Below are positions 14,450-21,670 of a stretch of DNA of 21,834 bases, piece after piece. The position numbers and the translations under genes are program-made. Position 1 is the stretch's first letter; each line of letters begins with the position of its first letter. The notes beneath the pieces are model-generated. The model saw only the letters and a list, made by a program, of their open reading frames with translations. It had not been told where the DNA came from and made no database searches. Origin of the DNA: Phycisphaera mikurensis NBRC 102666 (GTDB lineage: Bacteria > Planctomycetota > Phycisphaerae > Phycisphaerales > SM1A02); NCBI GenBank assembly GCA_945870475.1, contig CAMBSR010000014.1:1-21834 (forward strand), written 5' to 3'.

Positions 14450-14487
14450 CGGTGGTTCCTAGTTTGGTCCTATTTCCTGTGCGTTGA

Positions 14488-15189
14488 TCAGCGACGGCCA
14501 CGGGCGCGTGCGCGACCGCCGGCGGCGTTGGTGGTGGTGTCGTCTTCGGCCTGTTCGAAGAGTCCCTTGTAGACCCAGACCTTGATGCCGATGATGCCGT
14601 AGGTGGTCTCCACGTGCGTCACCGAGTAATCGATGTTGGCCTGCAGGGTGGTCAGCGGGATCGAGCCCAGGCGGGTGTCGAAGTTGCGGGCGATCTCGGC
14701 GCCGCCGAGACGGCCGGACATCAGGATGCGGATGCCCTTGGCACCGTTCTGCATGGCGGCTTCCGCACGCTGCTTCACGACGCGGCGGTAGTTCGCGCGC
14801 TTCTTGAGCTGCTCGGCCATCGACTCGCCGATGAGGCGGGCGACGATCTCGGGGTTCTTGATCTCGATGATCTTGATGCCGACCTTGCGGCCGGTCAGGG
14901 CCTCGAGGTCCTTCGTCAGGCGCTCGATCTCGGCGCCCTTGAGGCCGACGACCTGGCCCGGGCGGGCGGTCTTGATGATCACCGAGAGCTCCTCGCGGGT
15001 GCGCTCGATGTAGATGTCGCTCACGGCCGCGTACGGGGGCGTACGGTTGAGGCGCTTGTCGATGAACTTGCGGATCTTGTAGTCCTCGACGAGCAGCTCG
15101 CCGAAGAGCGCCTTGGGGGCGAACCAGCGGCTCTTGTGAGCCTCGGTCACGCCGACGCGGAATCCGAACGGGTTGGTCTTCTGTCCCAT
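14488..15189 (-). CDS. rpsC: Small-subunit ribosomal protein S3
   Basis: S3 lies at the mRNA entry tunnel and takes part in mRNA unwinding. It has 233 residues. The N-terminus MGQKTNPFGFRVGVTEAHKS is canonical. The KH domain has its GxxG loop as GLKG within RPGQVVGLKGAEIERL. The C-terminal domain carries GAKGIRILMSGRLGGAEIAR and YGIIGIKVWVYKG. The tail is Arg-rich (GRARARGRR). The start at 15189 follows AAGGAACCACC. It is 21 bases from rplV. Confidence 0.98.
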   Translation of the reverse strand: MGQKTNPFGFRVGVTEAHKSRWFAPKALFGELLVEDYKIRKFIDKRLNRTPPYAAVSDIYIERTREELSVIIKTARPGQVVGLKGAEIERLTKDLEALTGRKVGIKIIEIKNPEIVARLIGESMAEQLKKRANYRRVVKQRAEAAMQNGAKGIRILMSGRLGGAEIARNFDTRLGSIPLTTLQANIDYSVTHVETTYGIIGIKVWVYKGLFEQAEDDTTTNAAGGRARARGRR

Positions 15190-15210
15190 GGTGGTGGTTC
15201 CTTCAGTGCG

Positions 15211-15558
15211 TCAGCGAACGTCGACGGCCACGTGAATGTGGCTGGTGCGCTTCATGATCGGGTGCGAACGGCCGCGGTCCTTGGGCTGGAACCGCTTGAT
15301 GGTGGGGCCCTCGTCCACGCGGGTCTCGCTCACGAAGAGACGACCCACGTCGAGGTTTGCCTCCTCCGCGTTGGCGATGGCGCTGCGGAGGACGGTCTTG
15401 ATGAACCACGCGCCGCGGCGGGGGCTGAACTCGAGGGTCGCAAGCGCGTCCTCGATGCCCTTGCCGCGGATCATGTCCGCCACGAGACGCGCCTTGCGGG
15501 GCGCGATGCGGGCGAACTTGTGCGAGGCTGCGAACTTCTTGATCTGGTTTGAAGCCAT
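15211..15558 (-). CDS. rplV: Large-subunit ribosomal protein L22
   Basis: L22 has a long beta hairpin that reaches into the exit tunnel and, with L4, forms the constriction. It has 115 residues: HKFARIAPRKARLVADMIRG, FIKTVLRSAIANAEEA and RAFPRG-like hairpin region KRFQPKDRGRSHPIMKRTSH. It ends HIHVAVDVR. The start at 15558 follows AAGGAGC. No truncation of the hairpin is seen. Confidence 0.97.
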   Translation of the reverse strand: MASNQIKKFAASHKFARIAPRKARLVADMIRGKGIEDALATLEFSPRRGAWFIKTVLRSAIANAEEANLDVGRLFVSETRVDEGPTIKRFQPKDRGRSHPIMKRTSHIHVAVDVR

Positions 15559-15610
15559 GGTGTTGCTCCTTCAGGCAGTCGATGTCAGGTGGCCGGCGCG
15601 GCGGAGCGCG

Positions 15611-15895
15611 TCAGCTGCCCGCGATGCCTTCCTTCTTGTTGGTGTGGCCCTTGAAGGTGCGCGTGTGCGCGAACTCGCCGAGCTTGTGCCCGACCATCTC
15701 TTCGGTGATGAACACGTCGGTGAAGCCCTTGCCGTTGTGCACGGCGAAGGTGAGGCCGACGAACTCGGGGACGACCGTGCATGCGCGGCGCCAGGTCTTG
15801 ATCGACGTGCGCTTGCCGGTGCCCTGCTGCATCGCCTCGGCGCGACGGAACAGCTTCTCGTCGACGACAGGGCCCTTCTTGAGTGATCGGGACAT
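15611..15895 (-). CDS. rpsS: Small-subunit ribosomal protein S19
   Basis: S19 is in the 30S head and pairs with S13. It has 94 residues: MSRSLKKGPVVDEKLFRR at the start, RTSIKTWRRACTVVPEFVG, then HNGKGFTDVFITEEMVGHKLGEFAHTRTF in blocks, matching the family throughout. The start at 15895 follows GGAGATC. It is 55 bases from rplB and 52 from rplV. The gap before it is unusually AT-rich for the locus but holds no clear structure. Confidence 0.98.
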   Translation of the reverse strand: MSRSLKKGPVVDEKLFRRAEAMQQGTGKRTSIKTWRRACTVVPEFVGLTFAVHNGKGFTDVFITEEMVGHKLGEFAHTRTFKGHTNKKEGIAGS

Positions 15896-15950
15896 TACTG
15901 GGTGATCTCCGTGTGAGTCTCTTTAGAGTTTCGTCTCGGGTGGTCGCGGC

Positions 15951-16805
15951 TCAGAGCTTCAGCTGGCCGTAGCGACGGCTCTTGCGGCGACGGATGATGA
16001 GCTTGTCCGAGGAGAGGCCGTACCGACGGGTACGTCCGCCCTTGGAACCGGTGCCGCTGGCGTTGGACGGCTCCTGGCCGCCCTTCGAGCGGCCTTCGCC
16101 GCCGCCGTGCGGGTGCTGGTGGTGGCTCATGGCGACGCCGCGGGTGCGCGGACGGCGGCCGAGCCAGCGGGCGCGCCCTGCCTTGCCGAGGACGACGTTG
16201 GCGTTGTCGGCGTTGCCGACGGTGCCGACGGTCGCGCGGCACTCGAGGAGCACCTGGCGGATTTCGCCGGAGGGCATCACGAGGGTCGCGAAGCGGCCTT
16301 CCTTGTTGGTCAGGCGAGCGCCGACGCCGGCGGTGCGCACCATGGTGCCGCCGCGGCCCGGGGACATCTCGACGCAGTGGACCTCGAGGCCCGTCGGGAT
16401 GTGCTTGAGCGGCATGCAGTTGCCGGCGCGGGGGTCGATCTGGTCGGCCGAGCTGAGCACGGTGTCACCCGCGGTCAGGCCCTTCGGCGCGAGGATGTAG
16501 CGCAGCGTGCCGTCCTCGTACTTGACGAGGGCAATGTGGCAGGTGCGGTTGGGGTCGTATTCGATGCCGACCACGATCGCCTTCATGCCGTCCTTCTGAC
16601 GCTTGAAGTCGATGAGGCGGTAGCGACGCTTGTGGCCGCCACCCTGCTGGATGACGGTGAGCTTGCCCTGGCAGTTGCGGCCACCCGTCTTGTGGAGGGG
16701 GCGCAGCAGGCTCTTCTCGGGCGACTTCTTGGTCACCTCGGCGTGCATGTTCACCGAGGCGTTGCGCCGGGCGTTCGTGATGGGCTTGTAGACGCGAATG
16801 GGCAT
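15951..16805 (-). CDS. rplB: Large-subunit ribosomal protein L2
   Basis: L2 is required for subunit association and peptidyl-transferase assembly. It has 284 residues (E. coli 273). GGGHKRRYRLIDFKR, VVGIEYDPNRTCHIALVKYEDG and GAKLTNKEG-like GARLTNKEGRFATLVMPSGE mark the two beta domains. The C-terminal segment GVAMSHHQHPHGGGEGR keeps the His corresponding to E. coli His229, though the usual NPVD before it is SHHQ. The start at 16805 follows CAGGAAC. The locus spacing is 35 bases to rplW. Confidence 0.98.
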   Translation of the reverse strand: MPIRVYKPITNARRNASVNMHAEVTKKSPEKSLLRPLHKTGGRNCQGKLTVIQQGGGHKRRYRLIDFKRQKDGMKAIVVGIEYDPNRTCHIALVKYEDGTLRYILAPKGLTAGDTVLSSADQIDPRAGNCMPLKHIPTGLEVHCVEMSPGRGGTMVRTAGVGARLTNKEGRFATLVMPSGEIRQVLLECRATVGTVGNADNANVVLGKAGRARWLGRRPRTRGVAMSHHQHPHGGGEGRSKGGQEPSNASGTGSKGGRTRRYGLSSDKLIIRRRKSRRYGQLKL

Positions 16806-16840
16806 GGTTCAGTTCCTGTGCTTGATCAGGGACTCGTTGC

Positions 16841-17116
16841 TTAGAACAGCTCGATCTTCTGGCCTGCGGCGACGCGCACCATGGCGCGCTTCCAGGTCTT
16901 TCCGGGGATCTTGCCGTACTTGTAGGTGCGGTCGCGCTCGCGGCGGACCTGGGTCTTCACGTCCACGACCTTGACGCCGTAGATGGCCTCGATGGCCTGC
17001 TTGACGTCGGTCTTGGTCGCGCGGTTGTCGACCTTGAACGCGTACTGGTTGTGCTCGCTCGCGGCAGTCACCTTCTCGGTGACGATCGGCATCTTGATGA
17101 CGGTGGTGGGTTCCAT
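16841..17116 (-). CDS. rplW: Large-subunit ribosomal protein L23
   Basis: L23 lies at the tunnel exit and is the main dock for trigger factor and SRP. It has 91 residues: VIKMPIVTEKVTAASEHNQY, FKVDNRATKTDVKQAIEAIY and RTYKYGKIPGKTWKRAMVR. The Glu of the usual trigger-factor docking loop was not assigned. The start at 17116 follows AAAGGC. It lies 24 bases after rplD. Confidence 0.97.
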   Translation of the reverse strand: MEPTTVIKMPIVTEKVTAASEHNQYAFKVDNRATKTDVKQAIEAIYGVKVVDVKTQVRRERDRTYKYGKIPGKTWKRAMVRVAAGQKIELF

Positions 17117-17140
17117 CGGTGTTCAGCCTTTCGGTCGCCG

Positions 17141-17797
17141 TCAGGCGTCCTTCTTCTCGACGACGGGGAAGCACGACCCATCGATGAACGAGGCGAGAGA
17201 CGCCTTGTCCACGACGAGGTAGCGGTGGTTGAGGAGGTCGAACGCGCTCAGCTGCTCGATGCGGCGCACGCCGACGCCCTCGATGTTGCGCGCGCTCAGC
17301 ATCGCGTTGCGGTTCGCCGGGGCGACCGCCACGAGGCAGGTGCGGTCGACGCCGACCTTCTTGAGGAGGCCGGCGAAGTTCTTGGTGCTCGGCTCGCCGT
17401 AGCTGAGGGTGTCGATGCACTTCACCTCGTTGTCGACCAGCTTCGCCAGGAGGGCGTTGCGGTTGGCAAGGCGGCGCATCTTCTTGGTGAGGTCGGTGCG
17501 GAAGTCCTCGCGGGTGCGGGTCTTCGCGAACGTGACGCCGCCGCCCTTGCGGTTGGGGACGCGCGAGGCGCCGACGCGGGCGTTGCCCGTGCCCTTCTGC
17601 TTGTAGAGCTTGCGCGTGGAGCCTTCGACGGAGCCGCGGCTCTTGGTGCGAGCCGAGCCCTGACGCTGGTTGCCGTGGGTGACGACGTAGGCCTGCTTCA
17701 GGAGGGCGTGGCGGATTTCGCCGCCCAGGACGGCCTCATCGATCTTGAGGACGTCGACCTGCTTGCCTTCGGAGTTGAGAATCGGAAGTTCGATCAT
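17141..17797 (-). CDS. rplD: Large-subunit ribosomal protein L4
   Basis: L4 lines the exit tunnel; in E. coli it also represses the S10 operon by attenuation and translation block. It has 218 residues. The extended loop region is clear in RQGSARTKSRGSVEGSTRKL and YKQKGTGNARVGASRVPNRK, followed by GGGVTFAKTRTRE. The C-terminal part contains RRIEQLSAFDLLNHRYLVVD. The ATG at 17797 is overlapped by a ten-codon upstream ORF (ATGA). Only a weak AAGG precedes it, so rplD translation may depend on that ORF. The 196-base gap to rplC is the second longest in the locus. Confidence 0.97.
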   Translation of the reverse strand: MIELPILNSEGKQVDVLKIDEAVLGGEIRHALLKQAYVVTHGNQRQGSARTKSRGSVEGSTRKLYKQKGTGNARVGASRVPNRKGGGVTFAKTRTREDFRTDLTKKMRRLANRNALLAKLVDNEVKCIDTLSYGEPSTKNFAGLLKKVGVDRTCLVAVAPANRNAMLSARNIEGVGVRRIEQLSAFDLLNHRYLVVDKASLASFIDGSCFPVVEKKDA

Positions 17798-17826
17798 CGT
17801 TGCTTACCTTCGCGGGTGTCCCGCAT
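17794..17826 (-). CDS. Ten-codon upstream ORF overlapping rplD (candidate leader peptide)
   Basis: ATG at 17826 opens a 10-residue frame, MRDTREGKQR, whose TGA stop (17796-17794) overlaps the rplD ATG as ATGA. GGAGGAG ends seven bases before its start; this is the strongest Shine-Dalgarno sequence I found in the locus, whereas rplD itself has only AAGG. The arrangement is typical of translational coupling. The peptide is basic and resembles no known leader. It may be a coupling device, a regulatory leader, or chance. It is too short to prove by codon use. Confidence 0.45.
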   Translation of the reverse strand: MRDTREGKQR

Positions 17827-17893
17827 TCGCCTTCTCCTCCCGGCGCCTGTTGATTGGCGGCGACGGGCAGGATTCGACTCAGGTTCCTTGATC

Positions 17894-17918
17894 CGTCCGC
17901 AAGCTCCGCCTGCGGACG
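17894..17918 (-). promoter_or_regulatory. Hairpin in the rplC-rplD spacer
   Basis: An 8-bp perfect stem, CGTCCGCA (17894-17901) with TGCGGACG (17911-17918), has a 9-base loop. It lies in the 196-base spacer (17798-17993) that otherwise holds only the upstream ORF at 17794-17826. No T tract follows in the leftward sense, so it is not an intrinsic terminator. Role unknown. Confidence 0.4.
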
Positions 17919-17993
17919 ATTCGTCAATTTGTCGCGACCGCGTGGTTCCGCGCCTTCGTGGCGGCGGCCTTCGCGATCCCTGGTTAGCACCTC

Positions 17994-18689
17994 TTAGGCG
18001 CCAGCCTGGATACGCACCTTTCGCTTGTACAGACGGTTCGGGGTCTTGATGAGGAGAAGCCCTTCATTGGCGCCGGGGACGGCACCCTTGACGAGCATCA
18101 GGTTGTTCGCGGCGTCGATCTTCACGACATCGAGGGAACGCACGGTGACCTGCTCGTCACCCATGCGGCGGGCCATGCGCTTGCCCTTCTTGATCTTTGC
18201 GCCGTGACCACGGTCGGTACCGTGCGAGCCGATGGAGCCGGGCGAGCGGTGCTTGCGCTCGACGCCGTGGCTGGCGATCTGGCCCTTGAAGCGGTAGAGC
18301 TTCATGACGCCCTGGAAGCCCTTGCCCTTCGAGGTGCCGATCACGTCGACGAACTTCAGCGCCGAGAGGGCCTCGAGGGTGATCTCCTGGCCGAGCGTGT
18401 AGGCCTGCGCCTCTGCATCGTTCTCGAGACGGATCTCGCGGTGCATGCGCTGCGGGGCGGCGCCGGCCTTCGCATCGTGGCCGATCATGGCCTGCGTGCT
18501 GTTGCGCGGCTTCATCTCGTCGAACGAGATCTGGACGGCGGCGTAGCCGTCGGTTTCCGTGGTCTTCACCTGCGTCACGAAGCAGGGGCCGGCCTGGATG
18601 ACGGTGACGGGGATGTTGGTTCCATCAGGCTTGAAGAAGCGGGTCATGCCGATCTTCTTGCCGAGGATGCCGATCTGCGCGGTGGTCAT
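17994..18689 (-). CDS. rplC: Large-subunit ribosomal protein L3
   Basis: L3 initiates 50S assembly and reaches the peptidyl-transferase centre. It has 231 residues. GILGKKIGMTRFFKPDG is the canonical start region. GKGFQGVMKLYRFKG, HGVERKHRSPGSIGSHGTDRG (in parts) and GKRMARRMGDEQVTVRSLDV mark the core and central extension. The start at 18689 follows GCAGGAGC. It is 142 bases after rpsJ and is followed by the 196-base spacer before rplD, so both borders of rplC are unusually wide. Confidence 0.98.
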   Translation of the reverse strand: MTTAQIGILGKKIGMTRFFKPDGTNIPVTVIQAGPCFVTQVKTTETDGYAAVQISFDEMKPRNSTQAMIGHDAKAGAAPQRMHREIRLENDAEAQAYTLGQEITLEALSALKFVDVIGTSKGKGFQGVMKLYRFKGQIASHGVERKHRSPGSIGSHGTDRGHGAKIKKGKRMARRMGDEQVTVRSLDVVKIDAANNLMLVKGAVPGANEGLLLIKTPNRLYKRKVRIQAGA

Positions 18690-18794
18690 CTTGCTGCTCC
18701 TGCGTTGCGGGTCGCGGGTCTTGGAGACTGCGGGCCCTGGTGACTTGCCGGAGGTCGCTCTGCCTTCAGGTGGGCGACGCGGCTGGTGATGTCA

Positions 18795-18817
18795 TGCCGG
18801 CGCAAGGCGCGCCGGCA
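18795..18817 (-). promoter_or_regulatory. Hairpin in the rpsJ-rplC spacer
   Basis: A perfect 9-bp stem, TGCCGGCGC (18795-18803) with GCGCCGGCA (18809-18817), has a 5-base loop and starts 14 bases after the rpsJ stop. There is no T tract in the leftward sense. The rest of this 142-base spacer shows a tandem GCGGGTC pair near 18706-18720 and no ORF with a ribosome-binding site. It may protect or process the mRNA. Confidence 0.45.
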
Positions 18818-18831
18818 CGTGGTGCCTGGTG

Positions 18832-19140
<309 letters not shown>

Positions 19141-19180
19141 GGGTGTGCCGTTCCTCAATCCGAGCGCGTCGACTCCCCTT

Positions 19181-19212
19181 CCGCATGCCGGCACGTTGCC
19201 TGGCATCCGCGG
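19181..19212 (-). promoter_or_regulatory. Leader hairpin upstream of rpsJ
   Basis: The leader RNA can fold as three stacked helices of 4, 5 and 4 bp (CCGC/GCGG, ATGCC/GGCAT, GGCA/TGCC) with a GG bulge, a single A bulge and an ACG loop. It begins about 16 bases after the predicted start of transcription and ends 40 bases before the rpsJ ATG. It has no T tract. It is shaped like a protein-binding leader element, but no known L4-site sequence was recognised. Confidence 0.45.
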
Positions 19213-19234
19213 CTGGAGAGAACGCGAATCGCCA

Positions 19235-19262
19235 AGGATACAGAAACTCGGCAAACTGTCAA
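19235..19262 (-). promoter_or_regulatory. Main promoter of the ribosomal-protein locus
   Basis: Leftward TTGACA (19257-19262), a perfect -35, is separated by 16 bases from TATCCT (19235-19240), with transcription expected near 19228. This gives an 88-base leader. The -10 context GTATCCTTGGC is shared with the box before pheS. Confidence 0.72.
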
Positions 19263-19286
19263 TGGCACGAGACATGCAGAACTCCC

Positions 19287-19315
19287 AAGTCGAGGTTCTC
19301 AGCCCACGCTAGCCT
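19287..19315 (+). promoter_or_regulatory. Possible promoter of the secreted-protein operon
   Basis: AAGTCG (19287-19292), 17 bases, TAGCCT (19310-19315). The same hexamer and spacer occur before the gene at 3082 (AAGTCG-N17-TAGCAT). Transcription near 19322 would leave a leader of about 49 bases. Weakly supported. Confidence 0.25.
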
Positions 19316-19370
19316 CCACCGCCGCGTACCGCGAGACGTTCACACCGCCCCAGCACACCGCAATCCAGCG

Positions 19371-20882
19371 ATGACCACCACCGTCCACTGCATTATCAGT
19401 CTCGCGTTGTCAACGCTCGTCTCCGTGGGACATGCCGCCCCGCCGACAAACCCGCCGAAGGGCGCTCAGCATCCGGATAACCGACCCTCGGCCGCCGACA
19501 CCGCCAAGGCACCCCCCGCCGCCCCGGCCGCGAAGGACGGCCTCGATGCCGATTTCCTCGATTTTGAGCTGCTTAGCATGCGTTTTCGCCCGCCAACGGG
19601 GAGCATCATGCGTGCCGAAGGCACCGGCGCCACGGCCACCTGGATCGTCTCGGAGCGCGCCGATCCGCCGCGTTTCGTGCTGCGAATCACGCGATTGGTG
19701 GCATCGGAGGCCACCAGCACGCCCGCAAAGCAGATCGATGCCTATGTGAAGAGCGTGAGCGAGCGCCCTGCACCCAATGCGGTCTTTGCGGTCCGCGCGC
19801 GCAAGGAATTCGACATGGGCGGCCGGCCGGCAGCCATCCTCTACACGTCATTGCGCGAGGGCACGGGCGATGACGAGATCTCCGCCGTGCAGGGCTACTT
19901 CATGCTGCAGGTGGCACCGAACGAGTTCATGGTGATCTCCGCGCTCCTTGCGGAGAGCGATTACGCATCGATGTCTTCCCTGCTCGAGCGCTCGTTCCGA
20001 ACCATGGAAGTGGTGGACCCGCGCGTGCTCGCCAAGGACCGCACCGCGCGCATGGAGCGCGGTGACCATCTCCTGAGGGGCCTTGACGAGGAAGCGCTGC
20101 GGCACGTGCTCGATCCCGTGGCGAGCAAGGGCGCGCTGCCGGTACCGCACTGGTTCCGCATCAGCCGCTCCGACGCGAACGGCGAGGTGCAGGAAGTGGG
20201 CTACATGACGATGGTGGCGATCGATGCGGCGCAGGGCGTCGCGAATCCCGACCGTCGCGAGAACGAATGGACCAAGGACGAGCGGGAGATGGGACTCCTG
20301 GTCCGCGTCCAGGTGCGCACGCTGCTTGATGCGACCGGCACCGCGGTGAGCGACACCGATGGCCGCTACTGGGTGCGCTGGGACCGCGGACGGGAACTGT
20401 GGACCGTGCGCACCACGATGCGCAAGGGCAAGAGCAATTCCACCTCTTCCCAGCTGGGAATCCGCACTGCGCCGGTGCCGGGCTCGCCACGGCCGATGCT
20501 GGAGGTGGCCGACGTGGTGCCTTCCGCGGCAGCCTCCCCGCCGCGCCGGTGGCCGGTGCCGGCGGTCGGGTACCTCTCGCAGGCAGAGGCATTGCTGCTC
20601 ACGCGGCTCTTCCCCAAGTCCGAGACGCCCACGGAGTACGGCTTCTATTGGTTCGACGCACGCAGTGGCCGCGTGGCGCAGCGCGTGGACCGCGTGGTGC
20701 CCGGCGCGGGCGGCGTGACGGTGTTCTCCCAGCCGACGCTTGAGTCGCCGGCCATCGAGCAGCGCCTCGATTCGCGCGGCGACGCGCTGCGACGCACGGG
20801 TGACGATGGCTCGATCGTCGAGGCAACCACCGGCGAGGCGCTCCTGGCACTCTGGAAGAAGAAGGGGCTGCCCATCCAATGA
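19371..20882 (+). CDS. Secreted protein of unknown function
   Basis: A 503-residue protein that I do not recognise. Residues 1-22 are a signal peptide (hydrophobic IISLALSTLVSV, cleavage after GHA22), followed by an Ala/Pro-rich linker to about 55. Residues about 60-185 (LLSMRFRPPTGSIMRAEGTG, then AVQGYFMLQVAPNEFMVISA and a final SLLERSFRTMEVVDP) recall PsbP/DcrB-like lipoprotein domains, by pattern only. Residues about 200-450 include WFRISRSDANGEVQEVGYM and GRYWVRWDRGRELWTVRTTM, with many alternating beta segments. The start is the first ATG that gives the signal peptide; no Shine-Dalgarno is seen. Its stop overlaps the next gene by four bases (ATGA), so it forms an operon with a glycosyltransferase. 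Confidence 0.72.
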   Translation: MTTTVHCIISLALSTLVSVGHAAPPTNPPKGAQHPDNRPSAADTAKAPPAAPAAKDGLDADFLDFELLSMRFRPPTGSIMRAEGTGATATWIVSERADPPRFVLRITRLVASEATSTPAKQIDAYVKSVSERPAPNAVFAVRARKEFDMGGRPAAILYTSLREGTGDDEISAVQGYFMLQVAPNEFMVISALLAESDYASMSSLLERSFRTMEVVDPRVLAKDRTARMERGDHLLRGLDEEALRHVLDPVASKGALPVPHWFRISRSDANGEVQEVGYMTMVAIDAAQGVANPDRRENEWTKDEREMGLLVRVQVRTLLDATGTAVSDTDGRYWVRWDRGRELWTVRTTMRKGKSNSTSSQLGIRTAPVPGSPRPMLEVADVVPSAAASPPRRWPVPAVGYLSQAEALLLTRLFPKSETPTEYGFYWFDARSGRVAQRVDRVVPGAGGVTVFSQPTLESPAIEQRLDSRGDALRRTGDDGSIVEATTGEALLALWKKKGLPIQ

Positions 20883-21670
20883 CCGCGGCATTCATCGGCC
20901 TCCCACGAGTGCTGCTGGCGATCCCCGTCTACAACGAGGCGCGGTCGATCGATCGCGTGCTGGGCGCGGTGCGCGGGTACGTGCGCGATGTGCTGGTGAT
21001 CGATGACGGCTCAACGGACGAGACACCTGCGAAGCTGGCGGCGCATCCGGTGGAGGTGATCCGGCACTGCACGAACCGCGGCTATGGCCGGTCGATGCAG
21101 GACATCTTCCACGCCGCGGATGCCGACGGATATGGCTGGGTGATCACGATGGACTGCGACGAGCAGCATTCGCCCTCCTCCATCCCCGATTTCCTGCAGG
21201 CGATCCGTGCGGATTCCTCGGACGTGGTGAGCGGCAGCCGCTATCTGCGCACGATGGCGGGGGACGACGATGCCCCCGGAGGGCGGCGCGAGGTGAACAT
21301 GACGCTGACCGCGGAGATCAACGCCAGCCTCGGCAGCCTGCCTTCGGCAAGCGGCACGCGGCTGGCACTTGGGCCCGGGCTCACCGATGCGTTCTGCGGA
21401 TTCAAGGCGTACCGCGTGGCGTCGCTGCGCGGCCTGCGCCTGGACGTGGACGGGTACGACTTTCCGTTGCAGTTCTGGGTGCAGGCGGTGGCGCACGGAC
21501 TGCGCGTGGACGAGATCCCTGTGCCGCGCATCTACGTCGATCCGAACCGCTCGTTCGGCACGGGGCTCGATGATCCGGCGCGTCGGCTTGCGCTCTACCG
21601 CGCCACGTTTTCGCGCGAGCTGGCGCACTGCGAGGGACGCCTGCGGATGGCTGGCAAGGATCTCGCGTGA
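20879..21670 (+). CDS. Family 2 glycosyltransferase
   Basis: A 263-residue cytosolic GT-A enzyme expected to move a sugar from a nucleotide donor to an acceptor. Residues 11-45 show LLAIPVYNEARSIDRVL and VLVIDDGSTDET, the nucleotide-binding half. The metal-binding DxD is MDCDEQH at 91-97. VVSGSRYL (117-123) and LTDAFCGFKAYR (168-179) follow, and IPVPRIYVDPNRSFG is near the C-terminus. The pattern fits dolichol-phosphate-mannose-synthase-like members, but there is no membrane segment. The acceptor cannot be read from the sequence. It overlaps the upstream secreted-protein gene by ATGA and the next gene by GTGA. Confidence 0.88.
   Translation: MTAAFIGLPRVLLAIPVYNEARSIDRVLGAVRGYVRDVLVIDDGSTDETPAKLAAHPVEVIRHCTNRGYGRSMQDIFHAADADGYGWVITMDCDEQHSPSSIPDFLQAIRADSSDVVSGSRYLRTMAGDDDAPGGRREVNMTLTAEINASLGSLPSASGTRLALGPGLTDAFCGFKAYRVASLRGLRLDVDGYDFPLQFWVQAVAHGLRVDEIPVPRIYVDPNRSFGTGLDDPARRLALYRATFSRELAHCEGRLRMAGKDLA

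Noticed and set aside
17930..17980. Paired TCGCGA sites in the rplC-rplD spacer
   Set aside because: Short GC palindromes are frequent in this sequence, and no further symmetry supports a binding site.
17736..17990. 84-codon frame between rplC and rplD
   Set aside because: It starts with GTG directly after AAGAGG with no spacing and runs into rplD in another frame; its composition is non-coding-like. The 10-codon ORF at 17794-17826 has the better binding site.
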